Positions 52,174 to 60,670 of a DNA stretch of 64,000 nt are shown piece after piece. A model generated the notes under the pieces. It was given only the letters and a program-made list of their open reading frames with translations. It was not told where the DNA came from and did not search any database. This stretch comes from Roseateles puraquae. Lineage in GTDB: Bacteria > Pseudomonadota > Gammaproteobacteria > Burkholderiales > Burkholderiaceae_C. The translations under genes were made by a program, and so were the position numbers. The stretch lies in contig NZ_NISI01000003.1 in assembly GCF_002205845.1 (NCBI RefSeq), positions 124,001 to 188,000 of the forward strand, read 5' to 3'. Every line of letters begins with the position of its first letter. Position 1 is the first letter of the stretch.

Positions 52174-53607
52174 TCATCGCGGCAGCATGAAGGTGGACTT
52201 TTCGACGATCGCCTCCGGGGCGCCGTCGCCGATGCGGCTGATGCGCCACTGGATGGGATGCGCACCGGGTTTGAACTGCTGGGCCGCGCTGGGCGGCAGC
52301 CTCAAGGCCACGGCCACCCAGCGGGCCTCGGCCGGGCCGAGGTCGACCGTGGTCGCCTGGCTCAGCACCAGGCCGGGCAAGCCCTCGGCCTCGATGCGGT
52401 AACGCTGCGGCGACTCGGTCGCGTTCATGACCTGCAGGCGGTAGACGTTCTCCACCCAGCCGTCTTCCACCAGCCGGGCCAGCGAAGCACGATCGCGCAC
52501 CACGTCCACCCGGAAGCCATGCCGTGACGACAGGCTCCACAGCAGCGCCGAGCAGATGACGAGCAGCACCGTCGTGTAGATGATCACGCGCGGCCGCAGC
52601 ACATTGCGCCAGCGCTGGGCACTGGACAGGCCCTGCTCCAGGCCGTTCTCGGTGTCGTAGCGGATGAGGCCGCGGGGCGTGCCCATCTTGTCCATCACGC
52701 CATTGCAGACGTCGATGCAGGCCGCGCAGCCGATGCATTCGTACTGCAGGCCCTTGCGGATGTCGATGCCGGTGGGGCAGACCTGCACGCAGAGTTCGCA
52801 GTCGATGCAGTCGCCCAGAGGCTCGCTGCTGGCGACGCCCTTCTTTCGCTTGGCGTTGTTGCCGCGAGGCTCGCCGCGACCGGGGTCGTAGCTGACGATG
52901 AGCGTGTCACGGTCGAACATGGCGCTCTGGAAGCGCGCATAGGGGCACATGTACTTGCAGACCTGCTCGCGCATGTAGCCGGCATTGCCGTAGGTGGCAA
53001 AGCCGTAGAACAGCACCCAGAACGTCTCCCACGGGCCGGTGCCGAGCGACAGGACCTCGGCACCCAGCGTATGGATGGGTGTGAAGTAGCCAACGAAGGT
53101 GAAGCCTGTCCAAAGCCCGATCGCGACCCACACGAGCTGCTTGCCGGCCTTGCGCCAGAGCTTGTCGAGCGACCAGGGCGCCTTGTCGAGCCGCAGCCGC
53201 GCATTGCGGTCGCCCTCGAACCAGCGCTCCACCTTCATGAAGATCTCGGTGTAGACCGTCTGCGGGCAGGCGTAGCCGCACCACAAGCGCCCGGCCACCG
53301 CGGTGAACAGGAACAGCGCATAGGCCGAGATCATCAGCAGGGCCGTGAGGTACACGAAGTCCTGCGGGTAGAGCACCAGGCCGAAGATGTAGAAGCGCCG
53401 GGCTTCCAGATCGAACAGCACGGCCTGCCGCTGGCCCCAGCTGAGCCAGGGCAGACCGTAGAACACCGCTTGAGTCAACGCGACGATGACCCAGCGCCAG
53501 CGGGCGTAGAAGCCATCCACCGAGCGGGGATGGATCTTGTCTTCCGACTTGTAGAGCCGGATGACGTGGACTGCATCACCCGTGGCGGGTGCGGAAGGGG
53601 CAGGCAT
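52174..53607 (-). CDS. ccoG: Cytochrome c oxidase accessory protein CcoG (FixG/RdxA)
   Basis: This 477-residue membrane ferredoxin belongs to the CcoG/FixG/RdxA family. About five hydrophobic helices include WLSWGQRQAVLFDLEARRFYIFGL and AVAGRLWCGYACPQTVYTEIFM, with the conserved GYACPQT. Two [4Fe-4S] motifs follow in CIDCELCVQVCPTGIDIRKG and CIGCAACIDVC. The C-terminal domain is an Ig-like periplasmic region. It is proposed to reduce copper for the CuB site of cbb3 oxidase. It begins 6 nt after the ccoP stop. Confidence 0.94.
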   Translation of the reverse strand: MPAPSAPATGDAVHVIRLYKSEDKIHPRSVDGFYARWRWVIVALTQAVFYGLPWLSWGQRQAVLFDLEARRFYIFGLVLYPQDFVYLTALLMISAYALFLFTAVAGRLWCGYACPQTVYTEIFMKVERWFEGDRNARLRLDKAPWSLDKLWRKAGKQLVWVAIGLWTGFTFVGYFTPIHTLGAEVLSLGTGPWETFWVLFYGFATYGNAGYMREQVCKYMCPYARFQSAMFDRDTLIVSYDPGRGEPRGNNAKRKKGVASSEPLGDCIDCELCVQVCPTGIDIRKGLQYECIGCAACIDVCNGVMDKMGTPRGLIRYDTENGLEQGLSSAQRWRNVLRPRVIIYTTVLLVICSALLWSLSSRHGFRVDVVRDRASLARLVEDGWVENVYRLQVMNATESPQRYRIEAEGLPGLVLSQATTVDLGPAEARWVAVALRLPPSAAQQFKPGAHPIQWRISRIGDGAPEAIVEKSTFMLPR

Positions 53608-53613
53608 GGGAGA

Positions 53614-54531
53614 TCAGTTCGCGGCTGCGACGCCCTGCGGTTGCGACAGGCCCCAGACGTAGGCGGCCAGCACACGGATCTGCTCCGGCGTGAGGCGCTC
53701 ACCGTGGGCAGGCATGACGTTGTGCTTGCCGTTGTTGACCATGGCCATCACGGCTTCCTCGCCCCAACCGTGCAGCCAGATCTTGTCGCTCAGGTTGGGC
53801 GCACCGATGGCCGGGTTGCCCTTGCCGCCAGGGCCATGGCATGCCGCGCAGACCACGAACTTCTCCTTGCCCAGCTGGGCGTAGAGCGCGTTGTGCGGGC
53901 TGCCCGACAGCGACAGTACGTAGTGCGCCACATTGCGCACGTCCTCGCTGGTGCCCACCGCCGGCGCCATGACCGGCATATTGCCCTCGCGGCCCTTGGT
54001 GATGGTCTCGACGATGGTGTCGTAGCTGCCGCCCCAGAGCCAGTCGTTGTCCGTCAGGTTGGGGAAGCCCTTGGAGCCCTTGGCGTCGGCACCGTGGCAC
54101 TGCGCGCAGTTGTTGGCGAACAGGCGCTCGCCGATGGCGTGGGCCTTGGGGTCCTTGGCGAGCTGCTCAGGCGCCATGTCCTTGAAGGCGGCGTAAACCG
54201 GGGCCATCGCGGCACGGGTTGCGGCCAGTTCCTTGGCGTGCTCGCCCTCGCTCGTCCAGCCCAGCTTGCCCGCCTGGCTGCCCAGACCGGGGTAGAGGGC
54301 CAGGTAGACGCCGGCGAACACGATGGTGATGACGAACAGGCCCATCCACCACGCGGGCAGCGGGTTGTTCAGCTCACGCAGGTCTTCGTCCCAGACGTGG
54401 CCGGTGGTGTTGTCTGCCGCCATGACCTGGCGCCGGCTGGCGATCACCAGCAGGATGCCGCAGGCGATCAGGCCGCCAATCGTGACCGCGGCGATGAAGA
54501 GGGACCAGCCGCTGCTGAAGAAGTCACTCAT
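53614..54531 (-). CDS. ccoP: cbb3-type cytochrome c oxidase subunit III (diheme)
   Basis: This 305-residue CcoP has two transmembrane helices in the N-terminal third (LFIAAVTIGGLIACGILLVIA and WWMGLFVITIVFAGVYLALY) and two cytochrome c domains with CAQCHG and CAACHG. It carries electrons from soluble cytochromes to the catalytic subunit CcoN. Its ATG overlaps the ccoQ stop by 4 nt. Confidence 0.96.
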   Translation of the reverse strand: MSDFFSSGWSLFIAAVTIGGLIACGILLVIASRRQVMAADNTTGHVWDEDLRELNNPLPAWWMGLFVITIVFAGVYLALYPGLGSQAGKLGWTSEGEHAKELAATRAAMAPVYAAFKDMAPEQLAKDPKAHAIGERLFANNCAQCHGADAKGSKGFPNLTDNDWLWGGSYDTIVETITKGREGNMPVMAPAVGTSEDVRNVAHYVLSLSGSPHNALYAQLGKEKFVVCAACHGPGGKGNPAIGAPNLSDKIWLHGWGEEAVMAMVNNGKHNVMPAHGERLTPEQIRVLAAYVWGLSQPQGVAAAN

Positions 54532-54659
54532 TGCTCATCTCCTTCGAAAGGAAGGCGGGCAGCCTCGTCGAAGCGGCCACGCCAGGCCCAGGCGACGATG
54601 CCGAGGAAGACGGCCAGCGACACCAGGGTCACGGCCACACGGAGTTCGTTGATGCCCAT
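54528..54659 (-). CDS. ccoQ: cbb3-type cytochrome oxidase subunit CcoQ
   Basis: This 43-residue protein has one helix, LRVAVTLVSLAVFLGIVAWAW, and an acidic tail RFDEAARLPFEGDEQ. Size, topology and position between ccoO and ccoP identify it as CcoQ, which stabilises the complex. I chose ATG 54659, behind GGAG, and dismissed the longer in-frame start in ccoO. Confidence 0.9.
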   Translation of the reverse strand: MGINELRVAVTLVSLAVFLGIVAWAWRGRFDEAARLPFEGDEQ

Positions 54660-54672
54660 GATTGCGGGCTCC

Positions 54673-55296
54673 TTACTTGTTCGCGGTGCCGAGCACCTGC
54701 AGGTAGGCCACGAGCGCATCGAGCTCGGTCTTGCCCTTCACCTCCTCAGCAGAGGCCTTCACCTCGGCGTCGGTGTAGGGCACGCCCAGGGTGCGCATGG
54801 CCGCCAGGCGGGCCGGCATGCCGGCGGCATCGACCGGCGCGCCGGCCAGCCAGGAATAGGCCGGCATGTTGGACTCGGGCACCAGGTCACGCGGGTTGTT
54901 CAGGTGGATGCGGTGCCAGTCGTCGCTGTACTTGCCCCCCACGCGGGCCAGGTCGGGGCCCGTGCGCTTGCTGCCCCACTGGAAGGGGTGGTCGTACACG
55001 AACTCACCCGCGGTGGAGTACTTGCCATAGCGCAGCGTCTCCGCGGCGAGCGGGCGGATCATCTGCGAGTGGCAGTTGTAGCAGCCCTCGCGCAGGTAGA
55101 TGTCACGCCCGGCGAGCTGCAGCGCGGTGTAGGGCTTGAGGCCCGGCGCGGCCTGCGTGGTGGAGCGCTGGAAGAACAGCGGCACGATCTCGACGATGCC
55201 ACCGACCATCACGGTCAGCAGCACCAGCACGATCATCAGCAGGTTGCTGGTCTCGATGCGCTGGTGGCCGGAGACGGCTTGGGAATGGTTGCTCAT
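54673..55296 (-). CDS. ccoO: cbb3-type cytochrome c oxidase subunit II (monoheme)
   Basis: This 207-residue CcoO has a single N-terminal membrane anchor (LLMIVLVLLTVMVGGIVEIVPLFF) followed by a c-type heme domain with EGCYNCHSQMIRPL and the distal methionine region ESNMPAYSWL. It passes electrons to CcoN. The gene follows ccoN by 10 nt. Confidence 0.96.
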   Translation of the reverse strand: MSNHSQAVSGHQRIETSNLLMIVLVLLTVMVGGIVEIVPLFFQRSTTQAAPGLKPYTALQLAGRDIYLREGCYNCHSQMIRPLAAETLRYGKYSTAGEFVYDHPFQWGSKRTGPDLARVGGKYSDDWHRIHLNNPRDLVPESNMPAYSWLAGAPVDAAGMPARLAAMRTLGVPYTDAEVKASAEEVKGKTELDALVAYLQVLGTANK

Positions 55297-55306
55297 GAAA
55301 TCTCCT

Positions 55307-56755
55307 TCAAGCGTGAGCCAGGGCAGGCGTGGGGATGCGCACCGCCTGTGCGCGGCCGGCCTGCACGGTCTTGATGACGTTCCAGCTCATGACCAGCATG
55401 CCGCCGAGGTACAGCAGGCCGCCGCTCAGGCGGATCACGTAGAACGGCCAGGTGGCCTTCACGCTCTCGACAAAGGTGTAGACCAGGGTGCCGTCGGGGT
55501 TGACCGCACGCCACATCAGGCCTTGCATCACACCGGCGATCCACATCGCGGCGATGTAGAGCACGATGCCCAGGGTCGCGATCCAGAAGTGCAGCTCGAT
55601 GGCGCGCTTGGAGTACATCTCCGTGCGGCCGAACATGCGCGGGATCAGGTGGTAGAGCGAGCCCATCGAGATGAGGCCCACCCAGCCCAGCGCGCCGCTG
55701 TGCACGTGGCCCACCGTCCAGTCGGTGTAGTGCGACAGCGAGTTCACCGTCTTGATCGACATCATCGGGCCCTCGAAGGTGGACATGCCGTAGAACGACA
55801 GGGCCACGATGAGGAACTTCAGGATGGGGTCGTCGCGCAGCTTGTGCCAGGCGCCCGACAGCGTCATCACGCCGTTGATCATGCCGCCCCAGCTCGGCGC
55901 CAGCAGCACCAGGCTGAAGATCATGCCGATGCTCTGCGCCCAGTCCGGCAGGGCCGTGTAGTGCAGGTGGTGCGGGCCCGCCCACATGTAGGTGAAGATC
56001 AGCGCCCAGAAGTGGACGATGGACAGGCGGTAGCTGTAGACGGGGCGTTCGGCCTGCTTGGGGATGTAGTAGTACATCATCCCGAGGAAGCCCGCCGTCA
56101 GGAAGAAGCCGACCGCGTTATGGCCGTACCACCACTGCACCATCGCGTCCTGCACGCCGGCGTAGGCGGAGTAGCTCTTGGTGAGGCTGACCGGGATCTC
56201 GGCGCTGTTGACGATGTGCAGCAGGGCCACCGCAATGATGAAGGCGCCGAAGAACCAGTTGGCCACATAGATGTGCCGGATCTTGCGCGTACCCACCGAG
56301 CCGAAGAACACGACGGCATAAGCCACCCAGACGACCGCGATCAGGATGTCGATCGGCCATTCGAGTTCGGCGTATTCCTTGCCGGTGGTGTAGCCGAGCG
56401 GCAGGGAGATCGCTGCCAACAGGATGACGAGCTGCCAGCCCCAGAAGGTGAACCAGGCCAGCTTCGGCAGGAAGAGCCGCGTCTGGCCTGTGCGCTGGAC
56501 GACGTGATAGGAAGTGGCGAACAGCGTGCAGCCGCCGAACGCAAAGATGACCGCATTGGTGTGCAGCGGTCGCAGGCGGCCATAGCTGAGCCAGGGAATG
56601 CCGAGGTTCAACTCGGGCCAGGCCAGTTGGGCGGCAATGATGACGCCCACCAGCATCCCCACCACACCCCACAGGACCGCTGCCAGCGCGAATGCGCGTA
56701 CCGGTCCGTCCTCGTATGTCGCCCCAGTGGTGGCCAGGGCCTTTTCGTTCGCCAT
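55307..56755 (-). CDS. ccoN: cbb3-type cytochrome c oxidase subunit I
   Basis: This 482-residue heme-copper oxidase catalytic subunit has 12 or more helices and reduces oxygen with high affinity while conserving proton-motive force. Heme and copper ligands lie in [40 protein letters not shown] and [15 protein letters not shown] chose ATG 56755, preceded by AAGGAGTCGCG, instead of the in-frame ATG at 56824, which lies inside ccoS. The FNR box at 56811-56824 predicts a start point near 56776 and so a 21-nt leader. Confidence 0.96.
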   Translation of the reverse strand: MANEKALATTGATYEDGPVRAFALAAVLWGVVGMLVGVIIAAQLAWPELNLGIPWLSYGRLRPLHTNAVIFAFGGCTLFATSYHVVQRTGQTRLFLPKLAWFTFWGWQLVILLAAISLPLGYTTGKEYAELEWPIDILIAVVWVAYAVVFFGSVGTRKIRHIYVANWFFGAFIIAVALLHIVNSAEIPVSLTKSYSAYAGVQDAMVQWWYGHNAVGFFLTAGFLGMMYYYIPKQAERPVYSYRLSIVHFWALIFTYMWAGPHHLHYTALPDWAQSIGMIFSLVLLAPSWGGMINGVMTLSGAWHKLRDDPILKFLIVALSFYGMSTFEGPMMSIKTVNSLSHYTDWTVGHVHSGALGWVGLISMGSLYHLIPRMFGRTEMYSKRAIELHFWIATLGIVLYIAAMWIAGVMQGLMWRAVNPDGTLVYTFVESVKATWPFYVIRLSGGLLYLGGMLVMSWNVIKTVQAGRAQAVRIPTPALAHA

Positions 56756-56782
56756 CGCGACTCCTTCAGTCTGATGCGAACG

Positions 56783-56824
56783 ATTCTTCGCGCGTAGGGC
56801 GCTAGGGGCCTTGATCCTCGTCAA
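56783..56824 (-). promoter_or_regulatory. FNR-dependent promoter of ccoNOQP
   Basis: TTGATCCTCGTCAA (56811-56824) matches the FNR box at nine of ten positions. Its centre at 56817.5 is 41.5 bp from a predicted start at 56776, and AAGAAT (56788-56783) fills the -10 slot with four of six matches. The box lies within the last codons of ccoS. Confidence 0.78.
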
Positions 56825-56951
56825 GCAGGATACGTTCGCCCTCTCGGGAGAGGTCCTCCAGTTGCCCGGAGTTCACAGCCCAGCCGAACACGGCCAGGAT
56901 GAGCAGCACCAGCACGACGGAGAACGGGATGAGGAGATAGAGGATGTCCAT
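56802..56951 (-). CDS. ccoS: cbb3-type cytochrome oxidase assembly protein CcoS
   Basis: This 49-residue protein has one helix, [20 protein letters not shown], followed by [19 protein letters not shown], the short polar tail typical of CcoS. CcoS is needed to insert heme and copper into CcoN. It lies 18 nt after the ccoI stop and 46 bp before ccoN. Its final codons contain the FNR box of the ccoN promoter. No strong ribosome site is visible, so translation may depend on coupling to ccoI. Confidence 0.92.
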   Translation of the reverse strand: MDILYLLIPFSVVLVLLILAVFGWAVNSGQLEDLSREGERILLDEDQGP

Positions 56952-56969
56952 ATCGAAGTCGGCGTGGGT

Positions 56970-59171
56970 TCAGCGTTGCAGGCGCTGGGCGTTGAGCACC
57001 ACCAGCAGCGAGCTGCTGGCCATGCCGATGCCGGCCGCCAGCGGCGGCAGCCAGCCGGCCAGCGCCAGCGGCACGCAGGCCAGGTTGTAGAGCGCCGCCC
57101 AGGCCAGGTTCTGGCCCAGCACGCGGCGGGTGCGGCGCGCCAAGGCCAGGGCCTGCGGCACGGCCATCAATCGGTTCGACACGAGCAGCGCATCGGCCGC
57201 GCTGCGGGCCAGCATGGCGCCCTGTCCCATCGCGATGCGCACATCGGCTGCCGCCAGCACCGGGGCATCGTTGATGCCGTCGCCCACCATCAACACGCGC
57301 TCCCCCGCGGCCTGCCAGCCGCGCACGGCGGCGAGCTTGGTGTCAGGGCTTGCGCCAGCACGCCAGTCGTCGATGCCGAGTTGCTCAGCCATGCGCGCCA
57401 CCGCCACCGGCTGATCACCGGACAGGAGCCGCACCTGACGGCCCTGGGCGTGCAACGCCGCCACCGCTTCGGCGGCATCAGCGCGCGGCGCCTCTTCGAG
57501 GTCCAGCCACAGCACAGCCCCCTCGCGGCCAAAGGCCAGGCGCGCCCGCGGGTCGGGATCAGCAGACACCCAACCGGGCGAACCCAGGCGCCAGGGGCGC
57601 CCCTGCACATCCGTCGCCTGCACACCGCGGCCGGCCACTTCCTGCACATCGGCCCAGTGGGCGCCATCGCCTCCGTCGGCCAGCGCCTGCGCGTGCGGGT
57701 GCCGTGAGAAGGTGGCCAGGCCGCGAGCCAGCGCCAGCAAGGCGTCGGCATCGCCGCTGGTGCTCCAGTGCGCGCTCAGGCGCAGGCGGTCTTCACTCAG
57801 CGTGCCGGTCTTGTCGAACACCACGGTGTCGACCGTGCACAACCGCTCCAGCGCCGACAGGTCCGCCAGCAGCAGGCCACGGCGGGCCAGGGCGCCGCTG
57901 GCCGTGAGCCAGGCAGCGGGCGCCGCCAGCGTCAATGCGCAGGGGCAGGTCACGATGAGCACGGCAACGGCCACCGCCACCGCGCGGGCCGGGTCGATCC
58001 ACCACCAGGCCCATCCGGCGCCGATCGCCAGCAGCAAGACGGCCGCCGTGAAACCGGCGGCCACGCGATCCAGCAGGCCATGGCCACCCGGGCGCTGGCT
58101 TTGTGCCTGCTGCATCAGCCGCACGATGCCTTGCGCCGTGGTGTCGGCGCCCACGCGCTGGACAGCCACCGTGAAGACCCCGTCCAGGCTCAGGCTGCCG
58201 GCCACCACCGCGGCACCGACGGCCTTGGCCACGGGCGCCGACTCGCCCGTCAGCAACGCCTCGTTGACCCAACCCTGGCCCGCCAGCACCGTGCCATCGG
58301 CCGCGAAGGCCTCGCCGGCCTTCACGCGGATGCGATCGCCCACGGCCAGCCGCTCGGCAGGCACTTGCTCGCTGCGGCCGTCAGGCAGCAGCCGCTCGGC
58401 GGTGGTCGGCAGGGCGCCAGCCACGGCCTCCAGCGCCTCGGCCGCTCGATGACGGGCGCCGAGCTCGAACCAGCGCGCCAGCAGCAGCAGCGCGACGAAC
58501 ATCGTCAGCGAGTCGAAATACACCTCGTGGCCCAGCAGCCCGCGCGGGTCGAACAGCGCACCGGTGCTCGCGACGAAGGTCACGGCAATACCCAAGGCCA
58601 CCGGCACGTCCATGCCCAGCCGGCCCGCACGCAGCTGCCGCCACGCCCCGCTGAAGAAGGGCCCCGCCGAGAACACCATCACCGGCAGCGTGAGCACCCA
58701 GCACCCCCAGCGCAGCAGTTGATCGAGATCGGGCGAGAGCTCGCTGGCGGCGGCCACGTAGGCCGGCGTGGCCAGCATCATGACCTGCATCATCAGGAAG
58801 CCCGCCACGAACACGCGCCACAGCGCCTGGCGCTTCTCGCGGCGGCGCAGTTCACGCGCCGAGGCGGCCACATCGGGTGTGGCCTGGTAGCCCACGGCCT
58901 GCAGCGCCGCCAGCACCTCGGCCAAGGGCAGCCGCGAGGGCTGCCAGCGCAGGGCCAGCCGGGCAGAGGCGGCGTTGACGCTCGCCCCCTCGACACCGGG
59001 CAGGCGCCCGAGCGTGTCTTCGATGATGCCGGAGCAGGCCGCGCAATGCATGCCCGCGACCTGGAACTGCGACACGGCCACGCCACCCGGGCCATCCGGC
59101 CAGGTGGTGAAGGGGGCGAGAAGGCGCGCGTCGGCTTCGGCCGCGTGCAGCCCGAGGGGTGGAGCGCTCAC
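56970..59171 (-). CDS. ccoI: Copper-translocating P-type ATPase for cbb3 assembly
   Basis: This 733-residue P1B-type ATPase of the CcoI/FixI group carries the N-terminal metal-binding motif GMHCAAC at about 40-46. About eight helices are present, with the ion-binding CPC in VLIVTCPCALTLAAP, the phosphorylation motif DKTGT, the actuator TGES and the hinge VGDGINDAPVLAAADV. It exports copper for the CuB centre of cbb3 oxidase. The start is taken as GTG 59171, without a ribosome site. It coincides with the start point predicted from a weak FNR box, so the message may be leaderless. An internal GTG near residue 30 is the alternative. Confidence 0.93.
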   Translation of the reverse strand: MSAPPLGLHAAEADARLLAPFTTWPDGPGGVAVSQFQVAGMHCAACSGIIEDTLGRLPGVEGASVNAASARLALRWQPSRLPLAEVLAALQAVGYQATPDVAASARELRRREKRQALWRVFVAGFLMMQVMMLATPAYVAAASELSPDLDQLLRWGCWVLTLPVMVFSAGPFFSGAWRQLRAGRLGMDVPVALGIAVTFVASTGALFDPRGLLGHEVYFDSLTMFVALLLLARWFELGARHRAAEALEAVAGALPTTAERLLPDGRSEQVPAERLAVGDRIRVKAGEAFAADGTVLAGQGWVNEALLTGESAPVAKAVGAAVVAGSLSLDGVFTVAVQRVGADTTAQGIVRLMQQAQSQRPGGHGLLDRVAAGFTAAVLLLAIGAGWAWWWIDPARAVAVAVAVLIVTCPCALTLAAPAAWLTASGALARRGLLLADLSALERLCTVDTVVFDKTGTLSEDRLRLSAHWSTSGDADALLALARGLATFSRHPHAQALADGGDGAHWADVQEVAGRGVQATDVQGRPWRLGSPGWVSADPDPRARLAFGREGAVLWLDLEEAPRADAAEAVAALHAQGRQVRLLSGDQPVAVARMAEQLGIDDWRAGASPDTKLAAVRGWQAAGERVLMVGDGINDAPVLAAADVRIAMGQGAMLARSAADALLVSNRLMAVPQALALARRTRRVLGQNLAWAALYNLACVPLALAGWLPPLAAGIGMASSSLLVVLNAQRLQR

Positions 59172-59177
59172 GCTGGC

Positions 59178-59219
59178 AATCTAGCGGCGCGGGCCACGGC
59201 GCCCCATGACATGAATCAA
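59178..59219 (-). promoter_or_regulatory. Weak FNR box and -10 element upstream of ccoI
   Basis: On the minus strand TTGATTCATGTCAT (59219-59206) has one perfect TTGAT half-site and a degenerate second half. Its centre at 59212.5 is 41.5 bp from 59171, the first base of the ccoI GTG. TAGATT (59183-59178) occupies the -12 to -7 slot. It is a weaker candidate than the other two boxes. Confidence 0.5.
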
Positions 59220-59301
59220 GGCGCAGGCAATCGGCCTGCGGCAGACGCGGGAACGCATATTGCGTGCTGCCGGTCACCTGCCGCTTTACAGGAGCCTGGT
59301 C

Positions 59302-59754
59302 ATGACGGATCTGTCGATCCCCGTGGGCGCCGCCAACGACGCCTCCACCACCGAGTTCTCTCACGTCAAGCCCGGGGACACGCCCTGGCGCAGCGACGGG
59401 CTGAGGGATTTCTTCCTCTACCGCGATCTCGGCGTGGCCGCTGCCACCCACGGCCGGGTCATCGCGCACCTTGTGAAGGCGAACATGGCCCCTGAAAAGG
59501 GCACGGGATGGCACCGACATGAGGCGGACTTCCAGATCGTCATCATGACCAAGGGCTGGGCCAAGTTCATGTATGGCGACCAGGTCACGCTGGTGGAGGC
59601 GGGCGACTGCGTGCACCAGCGTCCGGGCATCGTGCACTACCTGTTCGACTACTCGCCCGACATGGAGTACCTGGAGATCGTGTCGCCCGCCGACTTCAAG
59701 ACGGTGGACGCGCCAGCCCCCTGCGAGGTGCCGGCGCCCTCGACCTGGGCGTGA
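59302..59754 (+). CDS. Cupin-domain protein
   Basis: This 150-residue single-cupin protein has motif 1 around GTGWHRHEADFQIVIMTKGWAKFMYGD, with two histidines and a glutamate, and motif 2 around AGDCVHQRPGIVHYLFDYSPDMEYLEI. Cupins of this form bind a divalent metal and may be dioxygenases, isomerases or simple binding proteins, so no reaction can be assigned. CAGGAGCC precedes ATG 59302. The gene is divergent from ccoI and shares its upstream region with the weak FNR box, but I see no convincing FNR-spaced promoter on this side. Confidence 0.85.
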   Translation: MTDLSIPVGAANDASTTEFSHVKPGDTPWRSDGLRDFFLYRDLGVAAATHGRVIAHLVKANMAPEKGTGWHRHEADFQIVIMTKGWAKFMYGDQVTLVEAGDCVHQRPGIVHYLFDYSPDMEYLEIVSPADFKTVDAPAPCEVPAPSTWA

Positions 59755-59779
59755 CCCGTTGCCCGGCGCGGCCGGGTAC

Positions 59780-60562
59780 TCAGAAGTCCATGTCCAGCTG
59801 CTCGATCTCGTCGGGTTCCAGGCGAGCCGCGGCGATCCATTCCTGCAGCTCGGGCATGGTCATGATGGTGTCGCAGTAGGCGAGGCAGGCCGGGTTGACC
59901 GGCACGTCGTAGGTCAGGAAGCGCGTGACGACGGGCGCGAACATCGCGTCGGCCGCGCAGCGCTTCTTGCCGAACAGGAACGGGCCGCCGTAGCGGGCGA
60001 GGCACTCGCTCCAGATCTCGACGATGCGCTCGATGTCGGGCTTGGCGCCGGCCCAGATCTTGTGGCGCGGGAAGTGCGCCTTGAGGTTCATGGGCAGCGA
60101 AGCGCGCAGGTTGGCAAAGCCCGAGTTCATCTCGCCGCAGATGGCGCGGGCATGCGCGCGCGCGACCCGGTCGGCGGGCCAGAGCCCGGCCTTTGGAAAG
60201 GTCTCGGCCAGGTATTCGGCAATCGCCAGCGTGTTCCAGACCGTCACGCCCTCATGGCGCAGGCAGGGCACGAGAATGGAGGGCGCGAGCAGCAGCAACT
60301 CCTTGCGGGCGCTCTCGTCATCCGTTGGCAGCATGACCTCCTCGAAGGGCAGCGCGGCAAACCGGGTCAGCAGCCAGCCCCGCAATGACCAGGACGAGTA
60401 GTTCTTGCTGCTCAGCGTGAGCGAGGCAGCCGGCCGCGCCGCGGCGCGCGGTGCCGGGCGGGACTTGGTGACGGTGGCCGGTGTGGGCGATGCAGGCGCT
60501 GCGGCCCTGGCACCCCGCAGGCTCTTGCGGGCGGCGGGTTTGGTCGGCGTGGCAACGGGCAT
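59780..60562 (-). CDS. Glutathione S-transferase family protein with a basic Ala/Pro tail at the N-terminus
   Basis: This 260-residue protein has a GST thioredoxin-like domain from about residue 46 (LTLSSKNYSSWSLRGWLLTRF, with a Ser-rich active-site region), then NTLAIAEYLAETFP and an all-helical C-domain ending near LAYCDTIMTMPELQEW. The first 45 residues are unusual for a GST, being rich in Ala, Pro, Lys and Arg (TPTKPAARKSLRGARAAAPA). ATG 60562 follows GAGGAGACGCTG. It is divergent from the PHA depolymerase gene. Reaction and substrate are unknown. Confidence 0.85.
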   Translation of the reverse strand: MPVATPTKPAARKSLRGARAAAPASPTPATVTKSRPAPRAAARPAASLTLSSKNYSSWSLRGWLLTRFAALPFEEVMLPTDDESARKELLLLAPSILVPCLRHEGVTVWNTLAIAEYLAETFPKAGLWPADRVARAHARAICGEMNSGFANLRASLPMNLKAHFPRHKIWAGAKPDIERIVEIWSECLARYGGPFLFGKKRCAADAMFAPVVTRFLTYDVPVNPACLAYCDTIMTMPELQEWIAAARLEPDEIEQLDMDF

Positions 60563-60670
60563 CAGCGTCTCCTCGGCGGTGGGTGGTGAGCCTCGTCGCA
60601 AGGCCCATGCCATGCCGCGCTGGCGCGCTCCTTGCGTTCAGTGGGCCGTCACCGCCACGCAGGAGATGCC

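Noticed and set aside
51893-52738. Long 281-codon frame covering the ccoH-like gene and part of ccoG
   Set aside because: Only the last 87 codons are coding. The upstream part is an out-of-frame reading of ccoG, and a strong ribosome site precedes the internal ATG at 52156.
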